A stretch of 56,090 nucleotides of DNA from an uncultured Bacteroides sp. (lineage in GTDB: Bacteria; Bacteroidota; Bacteroidia; Bacteroidales; Bacteroidaceae): the NCBI GenBank assembly GCA_949288715.1, contig CASELH010000042.1:1-56090 (forward strand), read 5' to 3'. A model generated the notes under the pieces. The model did no database searches, had not been told where the DNA came from, and was given only the letters and a program-made list of their open reading frames with translations. The stretch's first letter is position 1, and each line of letters begins with the position of its first letter. A program made the translations under genes and the position numbers. Positions 1 to 8,272 of the stretch are shown one piece after another.

Positions 1-81
1 ACAGATGGGACAGATTTACACAGTTTTTATTTTTTCACTATGTATCTGTGGTCATCACGTAGAATCTGTGTCATCTGTGTG
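1..81. repeat. Inverted repeat with ACAGAT-type 9-bp arms
   Basis: The left arm (about 1-23) repeats ACAGAT at a spacing of about 9 bp, and the right arm (about 45-80) holds its complement, ATCTGTG repeated at the same spacing. The left end may continue outside the window. The same style of element, with a related sequence, is at 10875-10939. The remaining bases to 148 hold no gene or clear signal. Confidence 0.5.
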
Positions 82-148
82 CCATATAAATTCCCATTTG
101 CCGTATAGCTAGATATGATTAGTTACTTAAGACTATAATCCACTTCTA

Positions 149-1177
149 TTACCAAGCCAACTGCTTCCAGGGCGATTCATCCTTCTCCAGCAGGGTGGAG
201 ACAATCTCATAGGCCGTCTCGCTGTCTGCCGGCTCCCCGTGCCATACTCCTCGTCCGAATACAAAGCTCAGCCCGTATTCTTCCCACGAGGCAAAGCGCT
301 CATGGGCAATGCCTGCTGCCGTACCCATCACTTGCCACATCTCTTCTTCGCTGATGTATCCGCAGAGGTAGGCCCAGCGCGCCAGGTTGACTACGCGGAC
401 CAGGTCCCAGGCCAGTGCCGTTTGCGGGAGGTTGTCTTCCGTGCAGTAACCGTTGTCCAGCATGGTCTGCATAATCAGGCGGACAGTTTCTGCCGTTTCG
501 TCCTCATCTTCAAGTCCGTTTTCAAGGAGGTGTTTCAGGTCTTCGGGGGCGAGTGATTGCAGCAAGTGGTCGGCATCAGCATGATGCCCTTCTTCCAGCA
601 GCCACTTTGCGATGTCGAAAGTAGAGTCATGGTCTACGACATTCCACCAGCTTTCCAGCGTGTTCTGCACGATTTCAATGTCGCTTTCGCAGTTTATGGT
701 GTTCACCCGCTCTCCGTTGTACACCAGCATGGGCGCGCCGAGTGCCAGCAGGCGGAGCTGCCCCTCGTTCAGTTCGCTATTGTCCTTAAGGTTGATTTCC
801 CATTCCTCTTCCGGAATCTCAAACCACGGGTTCGCGCCTGCCTCGTTTTCGTCCTCCTCACTCTCATTCAGTGCCGCCGCTACCTCGCGCGCATAGGCCA
901 TGTTCTGGCTGAAAGCCTGTGCCAGTGTGTCTGCGCCAATGCCTGCGGCTGCCAGCTGTTCGGCTTGCCGCTTTTGCACTTCGTCCCAGTCGGGTACAGC
1001 CGCTTGCATCTGTGCCATCAACAGTTCCTGCATGGCTTGCATGTCGGGCATCTGGTATCCCGGGATGTTTCCGAAAAGAGCCTGACTTTGTTCCATTGCT
1101 GCCTTGATAGCCGCTTCCTGAGCCGCTTTTGCCAAGTCCTCAGGGCTTTGAGGCTGGTTTTTCTTCTCTGTTGCCAT
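149..1177 (-). CDS. DUF1266 domain protein
   Basis: A 342-residue protein with no signal peptide, so probably cytosolic. The first ~90 residues are a Met/Gln/Ala-rich, probably helical segment, followed by an acidic linker. The C-terminal half carries the DUF1266 signature: AWDLVRVVNLARWAYLCGY, then an acidic helix, a SWEEYGLSF block and GRGVW. DUF1266 has no established biochemical role. In Escherichia coli its members YbeR and YbeU sit beside Sel1-repeat and J-domain genes, so linkage to repeat-solenoid proteins, as here with ankyrin proteins, recurs. It is the last gene of a five-gene minus-strand run, 28 bp after the smaller ankyrin gene. The family call is made by eye from the C-terminal motif; the function is unknown. 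Confidence 0.75.
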   Translation of the reverse strand: MATEKKNQPQSPEDLAKAAQEAAIKAAMEQSQALFGNIPGYQMPDMQAMQELLMAQMQAAVPDWDEVQKRQAEQLAAAGIGADTLAQAFSQNMAYAREVAAALNESEEDENEAGANPWFEIPEEEWEINLKDNSELNEGQLRLLALGAPMLVYNGERVNTINCESDIEIVQNTLESWWNVVDHDSTFDIAKWLLEEGHHADADHLLQSLAPEDLKHLLENGLEDEDETAETVRLIMQTMLDNGYCTEDNLPQTALAWDLVRVVNLARWAYLCGYISEEEMWQVMGTAAGIAHERFASWEEYGLSFVFGRGVWHGEPADSETAYEIVSTLLEKDESPWKQLAW

Positions 1178-1205
1178 ATTGCTTTTTGTTGTTTAAATGT
1201 TCTTG

Positions 1206-2198
1206 CTATCCTTCTGCTCCTGCGGCCAGAAGCATTTCCACTATTTGGTTGTATCCGCGTTCGGCGGCATAGTGCAGGGCTGTGTGCTGCAGGTTGTCTG
1301 CCATGTTCACGTCGGCTCCCGCTTCTATCAGCAGTTCCACGAAGTCTGCATTCCCTTCGCGTGCCGCCATCGTCAGCGGGGTGTCTCCGTTCTCGTTCTG
1401 CCTGTCCGTTTGGGCCTTGGCCGCCAGCAGGGCGGCTCCCAGGAACTTATTCCCGGTCCATGCGGCGAAGTGCAGAGGCGTGTTCCCGTTTGTGATGCCT
1501 TTGTTCACATCCGCTCCGGCCTCTATCAGCATCCGCGCTATCATCAGATTGTTTTTGGCGCAGGCTATGGCGAGCGGCGTCTCTCCCTTGTCGTTGCTTG
1601 CGTCCAGCATGGGGGTGGCGGTGGCCAGCAGGGTGCGTATCACTTCTCCCTGGTTGTTGTATGCCGCCTGGTGAAGCAAGGTGTTGCCCGATGCGTCTTT
1701 GGCAGGCTCGCCCCTCTGCTCCTGTCCCTCGGTCAGCTTGGCTACCAGGCTTTTCAGCCCGTGGGCCGTGGCATAGTCGAGGGCGGTGTGCCCGTCGTTG
1801 TCAGTGAGCGATGTATCGGCTCCCCGTTCTATGAGCCGTATGGCCGCATCGGTCCGCCGGTTGTCTGCCAGGCAGATAAGTGGTGTCTTCCCGTCCTTGT
1901 CGGTGGCGTTGATGTCGCTTCCGCAGTCAAGGAGCCGTTCAATGATTTCTTTATTTCCTGCTCTTGCCGCTGCGTGGAGCGGAGTTTCCGACTGGTTGTT
2001 GACAGCCGTTGCGTCTGCTTTGTTCTCAAGGAGCAGGTTGACGATGTCCCTGAAGCCTTTCAGGCAGGCATAGTGCAGCGGGGTGTTGCCTTCCGCATCC
2101 CGCTTATTCACATCTATGCCCCCTTTCTTCAGGAATATCTGCACGATGCCTTTCTGGCCGCTCCGGCAGGCGTTGAGGAAGGTGAGATTATTGTCCAT
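1206..2198 (-). CDS. Ankyrin repeat protein (330 aa)
   Basis: Nearly the whole protein consists of ankyrin repeats of about 33 residues. Typical phrases recur: GNTPLHYACLKG, SETPLHAAARAGN, GHTALDYATAHG, GNTPLHFAAWTGN, GDTPLTMAAREGN and HTALHYAAERG, giving roughly nine repeats. There is no signal peptide or membrane segment, so it should be a cytosolic binding scaffold. Ankyrin repeats bind proteins and have no catalytic activity, so the partner cannot be named. It starts only 11 bp after the stop of the larger ankyrin gene and is surely co-transcribed. The two ankyrin proteins differ in repeat order, so they look like diverged paralogues and not a split gene. Confidence 0.9.
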   Translation of the reverse strand: MDNNLTFLNACRSGQKGIVQIFLKKGGIDVNKRDAEGNTPLHYACLKGFRDIVNLLLENKADATAVNNQSETPLHAAARAGNKEIIERLLDCGSDINATDKDGKTPLICLADNRRTDAAIRLIERGADTSLTDNDGHTALDYATAHGLKSLVAKLTEGQEQRGEPAKDASGNTLLHQAAYNNQGEVIRTLLATATPMLDASNDKGETPLAIACAKNNLMIARMLIEAGADVNKGITNGNTPLHFAAWTGNKFLGAALLAAKAQTDRQNENGDTPLTMAAREGNADFVELLIEAGADVNMADNLQHTALHYAAERGYNQIVEMLLAAGAEG

Positions 2199-2209
2199 AA
2201 ACGTCTTAT

Positions 2210-3796
2210 TTAGGAGTTTTTCAACAGGTATTTCAGTATCACTTCATTCCGATACGCCGTAGCGATGTCCATGGCCGTTTTCCCCTCGTCGTTTACCGCG
2301 TCTATGCAGGGCATCCCGTAGTCGGAGAGCAATTCGGCGGCAGCTTTGGCCTGTGCCCCGAAGGCGCTTGAGGCGATGTAGTGCAGCAACGTGTTGCCCC
2401 ACTTGTCCGTTGCATCGGTTGAGGCTCCTTTTTCAAGAAGCAATTCAAAAATGTCTGCAATGGCATCCTGGCTGATGCGATTCCCGTAGGGGTAGGAGCG
2501 GGGAAGTTGCGGAAACCTGGGTATATGCCCGTCCCAGAACTGGGCTCCATACAGATTCATGGCCGGGGTCTGACCCTGGTTGTTTGCCGCATTGGCATTG
2601 GCACCGTTCTTCAGCAGGAACTTTGCCGCCGCATACCCCAGTTCGTGCCCGGCATGCCGGCAGGCTATGGAAAGCGGGGTGTTCCCTTCCCGGTCGGCGG
2701 GGGCCTCCATGTCCCAGCCGCATTGCAGCATCAAGTTGAGGATAGGGTTGGCCTTGGTCTCATCGTCGGCCGACGATATGGAGCTTTCCACCCACGTGGA
2801 AAAAGCCGTGCGTTCGTCCGGAAACACGAAATTGGGGTCTGCTCCTCCCATCAGCAGCATCTCTACCGCCTCCGTGTTCATGGCGGCCAGCGCGCAGGCC
2901 AGCGGAGACTTCCCGGAATAGCTGTGGGGCAAGTCCCCTTCGCGTTCGCACACCGTCTGTAGGTCTGTGCCCATGCGCAGCAGGGCATCTACGGCCTGCA
3001 TGTCTTTATAGTAGAGTGCCTGGAAGATGTTCATCCCTCCGGCAAGGGCCTGAAGCTCGTCGTCAGGGTCATGGCCTGCCAGCAGGGTGCCGATGCGCCT
3101 GGCTCCGCACTCCATGGCGTAGTCCAGCGCCGTCTTCCCCGCCTGGCATTTGTCTTCCGGGTCAAACTGTCCGCTTTTCAAAATCCGTTTGGCTGTGTCG
3201 TAAGCCTCTTCTTCATCGGTTTTAAGCCTTTCGAGTCCGGCCAGCGTTTCTTCCTTCTGCCTGTCGGAGAACCATTGTGCCTCGGGGTCGGCTATCCGTT
3301 TTTCATCCTCTTTTATTTTCCGCGTGATGCCTCCGGCCACTTGGCAAAGCACATGCAGGGCATTTCGTTCGTACCTGTCCGTAGAGTCAAGCTTGGCTCC
3401 GGAGTCAATGATTGCCCTTGCCATGCCGAAGTGCAGGTTTTGTATCGCCAGGATAAGGGCCGTGGTGTCCTTCCCCGAGCGGGGCACTTTCGCGCCCTTG
3501 CCGATAAGGGCTTGCGCTATCTTCTCCATCGCATCTTCATCGTGGGCATGAGCCTGGCAGTTGGCCAGTTGCCATAAGGGCGTGTTGCCTGCATTGTCTT
3601 TGGCCTGCACGTCGGCGCCCCGCTCCAGCAGTATGTGCACGGCTGTTTCGTCGGCATGCCGGCAGGCCAGGTGCAAGGGGGTGCTTCCGTTGTGGTCCCT
3701 CTCGTCCAACTCTATTTGGCGGAATGCTTCATGAATCTCTTCCGGCGGAGTGTCCCGATGGCCGTACAGGCCGGCCAGTTCCTTATATGTCGTCAT
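2210..3796 (-). CDS. Ankyrin repeat protein (528 aa)
   Basis: A larger ankyrin protein. Canonical repeats are at the N-terminus (GSTPLHLACRHADE, GNTPLWQLAN), in the middle (KSPLACALAAMN, GNTPLSIACRHAG) and at the C-terminus (GNTLLHYIASSAFG, GKTAMDIATAYRN). They are separated by more diverged helical segments; a charged stretch near residues 155-215 looks coiled. There is no signal peptide. Its start overlaps the end of the upstream 173-residue gene by 14 bp, a sign of translational coupling. Like its smaller neighbour it should act as a cytosolic scaffold. The partner is unknown, although the co-encoded DUF1266 protein is an obvious candidate. Confidence 0.9.
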   Translation of the reverse strand: MTTYKELAGLYGHRDTPPEEIHEAFRQIELDERDHNGSTPLHLACRHADETAVHILLERGADVQAKDNAGNTPLWQLANCQAHAHDEDAMEKIAQALIGKGAKVPRSGKDTTALILAIQNLHFGMARAIIDSGAKLDSTDRYERNALHVLCQVAGGITRKIKEDEKRIADPEAQWFSDRQKEETLAGLERLKTDEEEAYDTAKRILKSGQFDPEDKCQAGKTALDYAMECGARRIGTLLAGHDPDDELQALAGGMNIFQALYYKDMQAVDALLRMGTDLQTVCEREGDLPHSYSGKSPLACALAAMNTEAVEMLLMGGADPNFVFPDERTAFSTWVESSISSADDETKANPILNLMLQCGWDMEAPADREGNTPLSIACRHAGHELGYAAAKFLLKNGANANAANNQGQTPAMNLYGAQFWDGHIPRFPQLPRSYPYGNRISQDAIADIFELLLEKGASTDATDKWGNTLLHYIASSAFGAQAKAAAELLSDYGMPCIDAVNDEGKTAMDIATAYRNEVILKYLLKNS

Positions 3797-4304
3797 GGTT
3801 TGTCGGTGTCTTGTTCATTAGGTTCTTGATGTGCATGTATTCCCCGAGCAGTCCGGAGGCTATGCGTTTCACTTCTTCCGTCAGTCCCAGCTTCCCGGCC
3901 GCTTCCGCCTTCAGCCGGAGGAGCTGCATCCGGACGATGTCCGGCGGCGCATCTTCGGGCATCGGGCAGAAGGGTGAGCTTTTCTTGAATTCCCATTGGG
4001 CGAGTTCCGGCGGGAGCGGCTTGCTGCCGCATGATACCTTGTGGGGCAGCAGGCGTTCGGCCTCGCCCAGCAGGCGGAAGCAGGCTTCGTACGCAGCCGC
4101 CAGGTAGCAGCACAGGGCCTTGTTGTACGCCACGGCATAGCTTTCCTGCGCCATCCGGTCGAGGCACAGGTAGGCATAGCCGGCCTCCCCCGCCAGCAGA
4201 TAACTAATGGCGGTGCGGAACAACGCGGCATCGGCTTCGGGGCTTGTGCCCCGTCCGGACGCAGCGCCTGGGAAAGCATCGTTTGCCGGGCTCCAAGTAC
4301 TCAT
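3783..4304 (-). CDS. Small helical TPR-like protein
   Basis: A 173-residue protein of unknown function. Residues ~25-85 read like tetratricopeptide helices (small-residue-rich pairs such as GEAGYAYLCLDRMA and YNKALCCYLAAAYEACFRLLGEAERLLP), and a further helical pair is near residues 125-160. The short N-terminal segment is Gly/Ala/Pro-rich and there is no signal peptide. The gene overlaps the 528-residue ankyrin gene by 14 bp and lies 34 bp after the membrane-protein gene, placing it second in the operon. TPR folds bind proteins, so together with the ankyrin proteins this locus encodes three solenoid-type adaptors. The TPR reading is by eye and may be wrong. Confidence 0.6.
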   Translation of the reverse strand: MSTWSPANDAFPGAASGRGTSPEADAALFRTAISYLLAGEAGYAYLCLDRMAQESYAVAYNKALCCYLAAAYEACFRLLGEAERLLPHKVSCGSKPLPPELAQWEFKKSSPFCPMPEDAPPDIVRMQLLRLKAEAAGKLGLTEEVKRIASGLLGEYMHIKNLMNKTPTNHDDI

Positions 4305-4338
4305 GGTGCTTATCAGTTAGGGTGAAACATTTGTGGCG

Positions 4339-4821
4339 TTAGCCAAACAGTGCCCTGAATTCGTCGAACTCGTCGACGGAGTCGAAGTATTTTATTTCGA
4401 ATATCACCCGCTTGTTGGGCAGCTGCACGACAAACTGGTTGTCCTCGTCCCTGTCCTTTATCCATTCGATGTCCGAAAGGAGGAACGATTCATATTCTAT
4501 TTTCTTCTTGCTGACGGTCGGATAGGTGACCCGCGCCCCGTTGACGGTGATTCTGCCTCCTTGGCTGGCCAGCACGCGCGCTTTGCGGATGTCGAAATAA
4601 GCCATCACCAGCAGCAAGATGCCGCCGATAATCAGGATGGCGGAGAATACGCCCGGCGAAAGGATTTCTGCCCGCCGGATGCGCAGGCCGAATGGGCAGA
4701 TAAGGGGAACCACTACCATGCCTATGCCGAAAGCAAGGGTGACCCATTGGTTGCTCAATGCGCTTTTCGGGGTGTAGTTGAAACTCTTCTGTACGCTCTC
4801 AAACTTCTTTTCTTGTTCCAT
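4339..4821 (-). CDS. Small two-TM membrane protein with PH-like C-terminal domain
   Basis: I place the start at 4821 (protein beginning MEQEKKFESVQ), giving 160 residues. An open frame continues to 4926, but that would put the start upstream of the TACCTTTG promoter element at 4887-4894. Two hydrophobic helices (about residues 27-48 and 56-77) are followed by a soluble, mostly beta-strand region beginning GGRITVNGARVTY and ending IFEIKYFDSVDEFDEFRALFG. This layout resembles small bacterial membrane proteins with a PH-like domain; the resemblance is in layout only. It is the first gene of the ankyrin/DUF1266 operon, so it may anchor the cytosolic partners to the inner membrane. Confidence 0.65.
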   Translation of the reverse strand: MEQEKKFESVQKSFNYTPKSALSNQWVTLAFGIGMVVVPLICPFGLRIRRAEILSPGVFSAILIIGGILLLVMAYFDIRKARVLASQGGRITVNGARVTYPTVSKKKIEYESFLLSDIEWIKDRDEDNQFVVQLPNKRVIFEIKYFDSVDEFDEFRALFG

Positions 4822-4886
4822 ACGTTGTGTTTTTGGTGTTGTTGTATCATGGCTGGCCAGCGAACGGATTTTCCGTTTCTCTCCCG

Positions 4887-4918
4887 CAAAGGTAAGTGAT
4901 TTCACCGAAACTGAACAA
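4887..4918 (-). promoter_or_regulatory. Promoter for the ankyrin/DUF1266 operon
   Basis: On the minus strand, TTG at 4918-4916 is followed after 21 bp by TACCTTTG at 4894-4887, matching the Bacteroidota -33/-7 consensus (TTTG, TAnnTTTG). Transcription would begin about 60 nt before the ATG at 4821 and supports that start. Confidence 0.6.
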
Positions 4919-5124
4919 TCGTTCAAAAGAAATAAAAGGTTAAAAAAAGAAAATAGCGGAATTCCTCTCCTGCCTTGCCGTCCATGCTGTTCAGCTGGGG
5001 CGGGGCAAAAAAACTGCGGCTGGGCAGGCGGGTGTGGGGCAGAGGAGGGGAGGTGCAGGAGGGACGAGGGGAAAAATAAAAGCCGCTAAGCATCTTTGTG
5101 CTTAACGGCTTCCTCTGGGCTTCG

Positions 5125-5198
5125 TAGCGGGACCCGGGATTGAACCGGGGACCTCATGATTATGAATCATGCGCTCTAACCAGCTGAGCTATCCCGCC
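5125..5198 (-). tRNA. tRNA-Met (anticodon CAT)
   Basis: A full cloverleaf can be read on the minus strand. The acceptor stem pairs GGCGGGA with TCCCGCT, the D arm has GCTCAGCTGGTTAGAGC, the anticodon stem CATGA/TCATG encloses TTCATAA, and the T arm has GGTTCAATCC. The discriminator is A and CCA is not encoded. The first acceptor pair is G-U. The CAT anticodon fits elongator Met; a lysidine-modified tRNA-Ile is possible and cannot be excluded by eye. The acceptor end does not look like an initiator tRNA. Confidence 0.9.
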
Positions 5199-5350
5199 AT
5201 CATTTCTCGTTTGCGGGTGCAATTTCATTGTAAACTTGGGGATAGCGTTCCCCTTTAACGAATTTGTGCGAGAAATGAATGTTTACAAAAAACGTCTATC
5301 TCAAAGGCTATCATCCTCCTATTTCCTCCCAAACATGTTCGTATTTTCTA

Positions 5351-5427
5351 CGCTCCACCTCCGACCCAATACGCCCATGGATTATCGGACTTGTGTCGGA
5401 CTTGTATCGGAGGAGAGTCGGAGGTGG
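5351..5427. repeat. 11-bp tandem array, copy L1 (4 units)
   Basis: Four 11-bp units start at 5384, 5395, 5406 and 5417: ATCGGACTTGT, GTCGGACTTGT, ATCGGAGGAGA and GTCGGAGGTGG. The leader at 5356-5366 is the exact reverse complement of the last unit, and CCAATACG (5366-5373) lies 10 nt before the first unit. The leader matches that of the array at 30701 (ATTTTCTAC, TCCACCTCC). The rest of 5199-5626 is AT-rich with no convincing gene. Confidence 0.75.
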
Positions 5428-5626
5428 TAGGTAGTTGAGGCATATTTGTTATGGCAATATATTGATTCAGAATGAGATATGAGTGGTTTGAAAGATTTAT
5501 TTTGTAAGAAAATTGGAATGACAAAGATTTTGCATGTAAGGATTTATGGATTGTTTGAATGGAAAAAATGGAAATTTTAATATATTTACATTTGTGTTGC
5601 TGGGTAACTGTGCAGAATTAAATGAT

Positions 5627-5914
5627 AATTTAGCGGGGCAAAGCCCCGAAATGAAGAATGAAGAACTAAGAATGAAGAATTAGGGAAGTAACTGAATTCT
5701 CCTCCTCCAGGGAGGAGGAGTACCCGAAGGGGGAGGTGGTAGGTAAAAGTGTAAACCTCTAAAAATAGGGATATTATCGCTACCACCCCGTCACTTCGTG
5801 CCACCCCTCCTCCCCGGAGGCGGGGAATTCAGTTACCATCGCATTTGCATCCCTGAGAATTCATCATTCTTCATTCTTAATTCTTCATTAAAGCGCGCTT
5901 GCGCGCGCTAAATT
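5627..5914. repeat. MITE-like nested inverted repeat
   Basis: The ends are AATTTAGCG (5627-5635) and CGCTAAATT (5906-5914). Just inside each end is a small GC hairpin (GGGGCAAAGCCCC on the left, GCGCGCTTGCGCGC on the right), then GAATGAA/GAATTAA-type 7-bp repeats in opposite orientation. GTAACTGAATTC (5688-5699) faces GAATTCAGTTAC (5825-5836), and GGTGGTAG (5735-5742) faces CTACCACC (5780-5787). No transposase is inside. It could be a non-autonomous mobile element or a stack of independently placed repeats. No clear target duplication was found. Confidence 0.6.
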
Positions 5915-5967
5915 CCCATTTACTAACTATGCTTAATGACTTAAAAACAAACATTAAATAAGCTGTT

Positions 5968-7129
5968 ATGACAAACAATGTGTACCTGGCTTCAAAGCCA
6001 CGTTATGAGATTCTGGACGGGTTGCGCGGCGTCGCGTCCGTCATCGTAGTGCTGTTCCACCTGCTGGAGACGTATTCCGCCGGGCCGGCCTACCAAGTGA
6101 TTAACCACGGATACCTGGCCGTAGACTTCTTCTTCGTGCTGTCGGGCTTCGTCATCGGCTATGCGTACGACGACCGGTGGAACCGCATGACCACGTGGGG
6201 CTTCTTCAAGCGGCGGCTGGTGCGCCTGCACCCCATGGTGGTGATGGGCACGGTGCTGGGGGCTTGCTTCTACTTCTTCGGGCAGGGCGACGGCTTCCCC
6301 CTCATCGGCCACGTGCCGGGCTGGCAGGTGCTGCTGGCCTTCGTGATGGGCTGCCTGATGATTCCCTGCGGCCCGCGCCTGGACATTCGCGGCTGGGGGG
6401 GAGATGAACTCCTTCAACGGCCCCAACTGGTCGCTGACGTGGGAGTATGTGGGCAACATTCTCTACGCCTTCGTGTTCCGTCGCCTGCCACGGGTACTGC
6501 TGGCGCTGTTTGTGGCAGCGGCGGCCTTCTGCACGCTCGACCTTAGTCTGAACCTCAACGTGTTCGGCCTGCTGACGGAGGGGCGCGACGCGCAGATGTA
6601 CACCATGATAGGCGGCTGGAGCCTGACTGGCGAGCAGGTGTACATAGGGCTGACCCGACTGTTCTACCCCTTCTTGTGCGGACTGCTCATTTCGCGCATA
6701 GGGCGGTTTATCACCGTGCGCGGAGGCTTCTGGTGGTGCTCGCTGCTGCTGGCCGTGCTGCTGGCCGTGCCCTGCGTGGGCGGTGAGGGCAATGTGCTGA
6801 ACGGGGTGTACAACGCGGTGTGCATCCTGCTGCTCTTCCCCCTCATCGTGATGATGGGCGCGGGCAGCCGACTCACCGACCCCAAGAGCGCGCGGGTGTG
6901 CACGGTGCTGGGCGAGTTGTCCTACCCCCTGTACATCACCCACTACCCGCTGATGTACATGCAGATGACGTGGGCCTGGGCGCACCCCGACGCGCCGCTC
7001 TATGCCCACGTCATGGTGGCGGCCGGCGTGTTCGTGCTGTCCATCCTTCTGGCTTGGGGATGCTTGAAACTATACGACCTGCCCGTGCGCGAGTGGCTCA
7101 AGGTGCACTGGCTGATGAGGAAGCAATAA
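5968..7129 (+). pseudogene. Acyltransferase 3 family protein, frameshifted in a G7 tract
   Basis: The N-terminal part (from 5968) carries the acyltransferase-3 hallmark EILDGLRGVASVIVVLFH and GYLAVDFFFVLSGFVIGYAY, followed by FFKRRLVRLHPM. At 6395-6401 there is a run of seven G. The reading frame changes there, and the rest of the protein (WSLTWEYVGNILYAF ... LSYPLYITHYPLMYM ... LKLYDLPVREWL) continues in the next frame to 7129. Removing one G gives an intact ~386-residue, multi-membrane protein of normal family length reading GWGEMNSFNGPNWSLTWEY. These enzymes transfer acetyl or other acyl groups to surface sugars at the inner membrane. The break could be a sequencing error, a true pseudogene or a phase-variable off state. 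Confidence 0.8.
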
Positions 7130-7181
7130 CCGGGCATCCCGAAACGGTAATAATGCCTTACACACCATCCCCGTTTTGCCG

Positions 7182-7262
7182 AGGTGGCCACCTTGACATC
7201 CTCGAGGTGGCCACCTTTACCATGTCGAGGTGGCCACCTTTATTTTGTCAAGATGGCCACCT
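7182..7262. repeat. 23-bp array of AGGTGGCCACCT palindromes (4 units)
   Basis: The perfect 12-bp palindrome AGGTGGCCACCT starts at 7182, 7205 and 7228, and a one-base variant (AGATGGCCACCT) at 7251. The spacing is exactly 23 bp each time. The CGA flank is on the left of the first three units and on the right of the fourth. It lies between the convergent acyltransferase and lptB genes, where a terminator would be expected, but no T tract follows. Confidence 0.85.
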
Positions 7263-7365
7263 CGATAGAACATTGATAATGAATGGATTGCAATACGGCG
7301 GATGAACCGGAATGCGGGAATCGGGGAAGTTAGAATAGTTTACAAAGCAATACAGTCCGCCGCCC

Positions 7366-8124
7366 TTACTTCATGAAGTCCTTGCGGCGCAGCACGAAGC
7401 TGTTGCTGAGGTACTTCTCGCGCACAATCTTGTTCTCGGCCAGCTCCTCCGGCGTGCCCTGGAAGAGGATTTTGCCCTCGAACAGCAGGTAGGCACGGTC
7501 GGTGATGCTGAGCGTCTCCTGTACGTTGTGGTCGGTGATGAGGATGCCGATGTTCTTGTCCTTCAGTCGCCACACTATCTGCTGGATGTCTTCCACGGCA
7601 ATGGGGTCGACGCCGGCAAAGGGCTCGTCGAGCATGATGAACTTGGGGTCGATGGCCAGGCAGCGGGCTATCTCGGTGCGGCGGCGTTCACCGCCGGAGA
7701 GCTGGTTGCCCTTGTTCTTGCGCACCTTCTGTATGCGGAACTCGGAGAGCAGGCTTTCCAGCTTCTCCTTGCGGTACTCCAGTGGCTTGCCCGTCATTTC
7801 GAGCACGGACATGATGTTGTCTTCCACCGACATCTGGCGGAACACGGAGGCCTCCTGAGCCAGGTAGCCGATGCCGGCCTGGGCACGCTTGTACACGGGG
7901 TAGTTGGTGATGTCGAGGTCGTTGAGGTAGATGCGCCCCTCGTTGGGGGTGATGAGGCCCACGGTCATGTAGAACGAGGTGGTCTTGCCGGCGCCGTTGG
8001 GGCCCAGCAGGCCCACGATTTCGCCTTGCTTCACGTTGATGGACACGTGGCTCACTACGGTGCGCTTGCCATACTTTTTCACGAGGTCTTCCGTGCGGAG
8101 CACCATTCTGTTGTCTTCTTCCAT
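7366..8124 (-). CDS. lptB: LPS export ABC transporter ATPase LptB
   Basis: A 252-residue ABC ATPase. Walker A is GPNGAGKTT (41-49), the Q-loop region is [10 protein letters not shown], the signature is LSGGE (142-146) and Walker B is FIMLDEP (162-168), followed by a switch histidine in ILITDHNV. Length and motifs such as [10 protein letters not shown] and the C-terminal [23 protein letters not shown] are typical of LptB, which energises lipopolysaccharide transfer from inner to outer membrane with LptFGC. Those partners are not in the window. An alternative start at residue 7 (MVLRTEDL) is equally plausible. It is divergently transcribed from the mlaE/mlaF pair, another lipid-trafficking ABC system. 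Confidence 0.92.
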   Translation of the reverse strand: MEEDNRMVLRTEDLVKKYGKRTVVSHVSINVKQGEIVGLLGPNGAGKTTSFYMTVGLITPNEGRIYLNDLDITNYPVYKRAQAGIGYLAQEASVFRQMSVEDNIMSVLEMTGKPLEYRKEKLESLLSEFRIQKVRKNKGNQLSGGERRRTEIARCLAIDPKFIMLDEPFAGVDPIAVEDIQQIVWRLKDKNIGILITDHNVQETLSITDRAYLLFEGKILFQGTPEELAENKIVREKYLSNSFVLRRKDFMK

Positions 8125-8184
8125 AGGCTACATCTCTTTGCAAAAGAGGCGGCATTGCCCCCTTGCGGAACGGGAATATCTGTG

Positions 8185-8219
8185 CAAAACTACACTATTT
8201 GTGGTAAAACCGCCGCAAA
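8185..8219 (-). promoter_or_regulatory. Promoter for lptB
   Basis: On the minus strand, TTTG (8219-8216) precedes TAGTTTTG (8192-8185) by 23 bp, fitting the Bacteroidota consensus with a slightly long spacer. The start of transcription would be about 55 nt upstream of the lptB ATG. Confidence 0.5.
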
Positions 8220-8245
8220 TGTAACAAAAATAAGCCGAAAAGCCG

Positions 8246-8253
8246 TACATTTG
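8246..8253 (+). promoter_or_regulatory. -7 element for mlaE-mlaF
   Basis: TACATTTG fits TAnnTTTG and lies 19 bp before the mlaE ATG. No good TTTG was found at the right distance upstream, so this is a partial match. Confidence 0.45.
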
Positions 8254-8272
8254 CGCTCAAATACTTCGCGTT

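Noticed and set aside
1197-2213. Long plus-strand open frame opposite the small ankyrin gene
   Set aside because: It is the antisense shadow of GC-rich ankyrin repeats; the minus-strand reading has clear ankyrin motifs and the plus-strand reading has none.
6302-7009. Minus-strand open frame over the acyltransferase
   Set aside because: Shadow of the GC-rich acyltransferase; the two plus-strand frames carry the family motifs.
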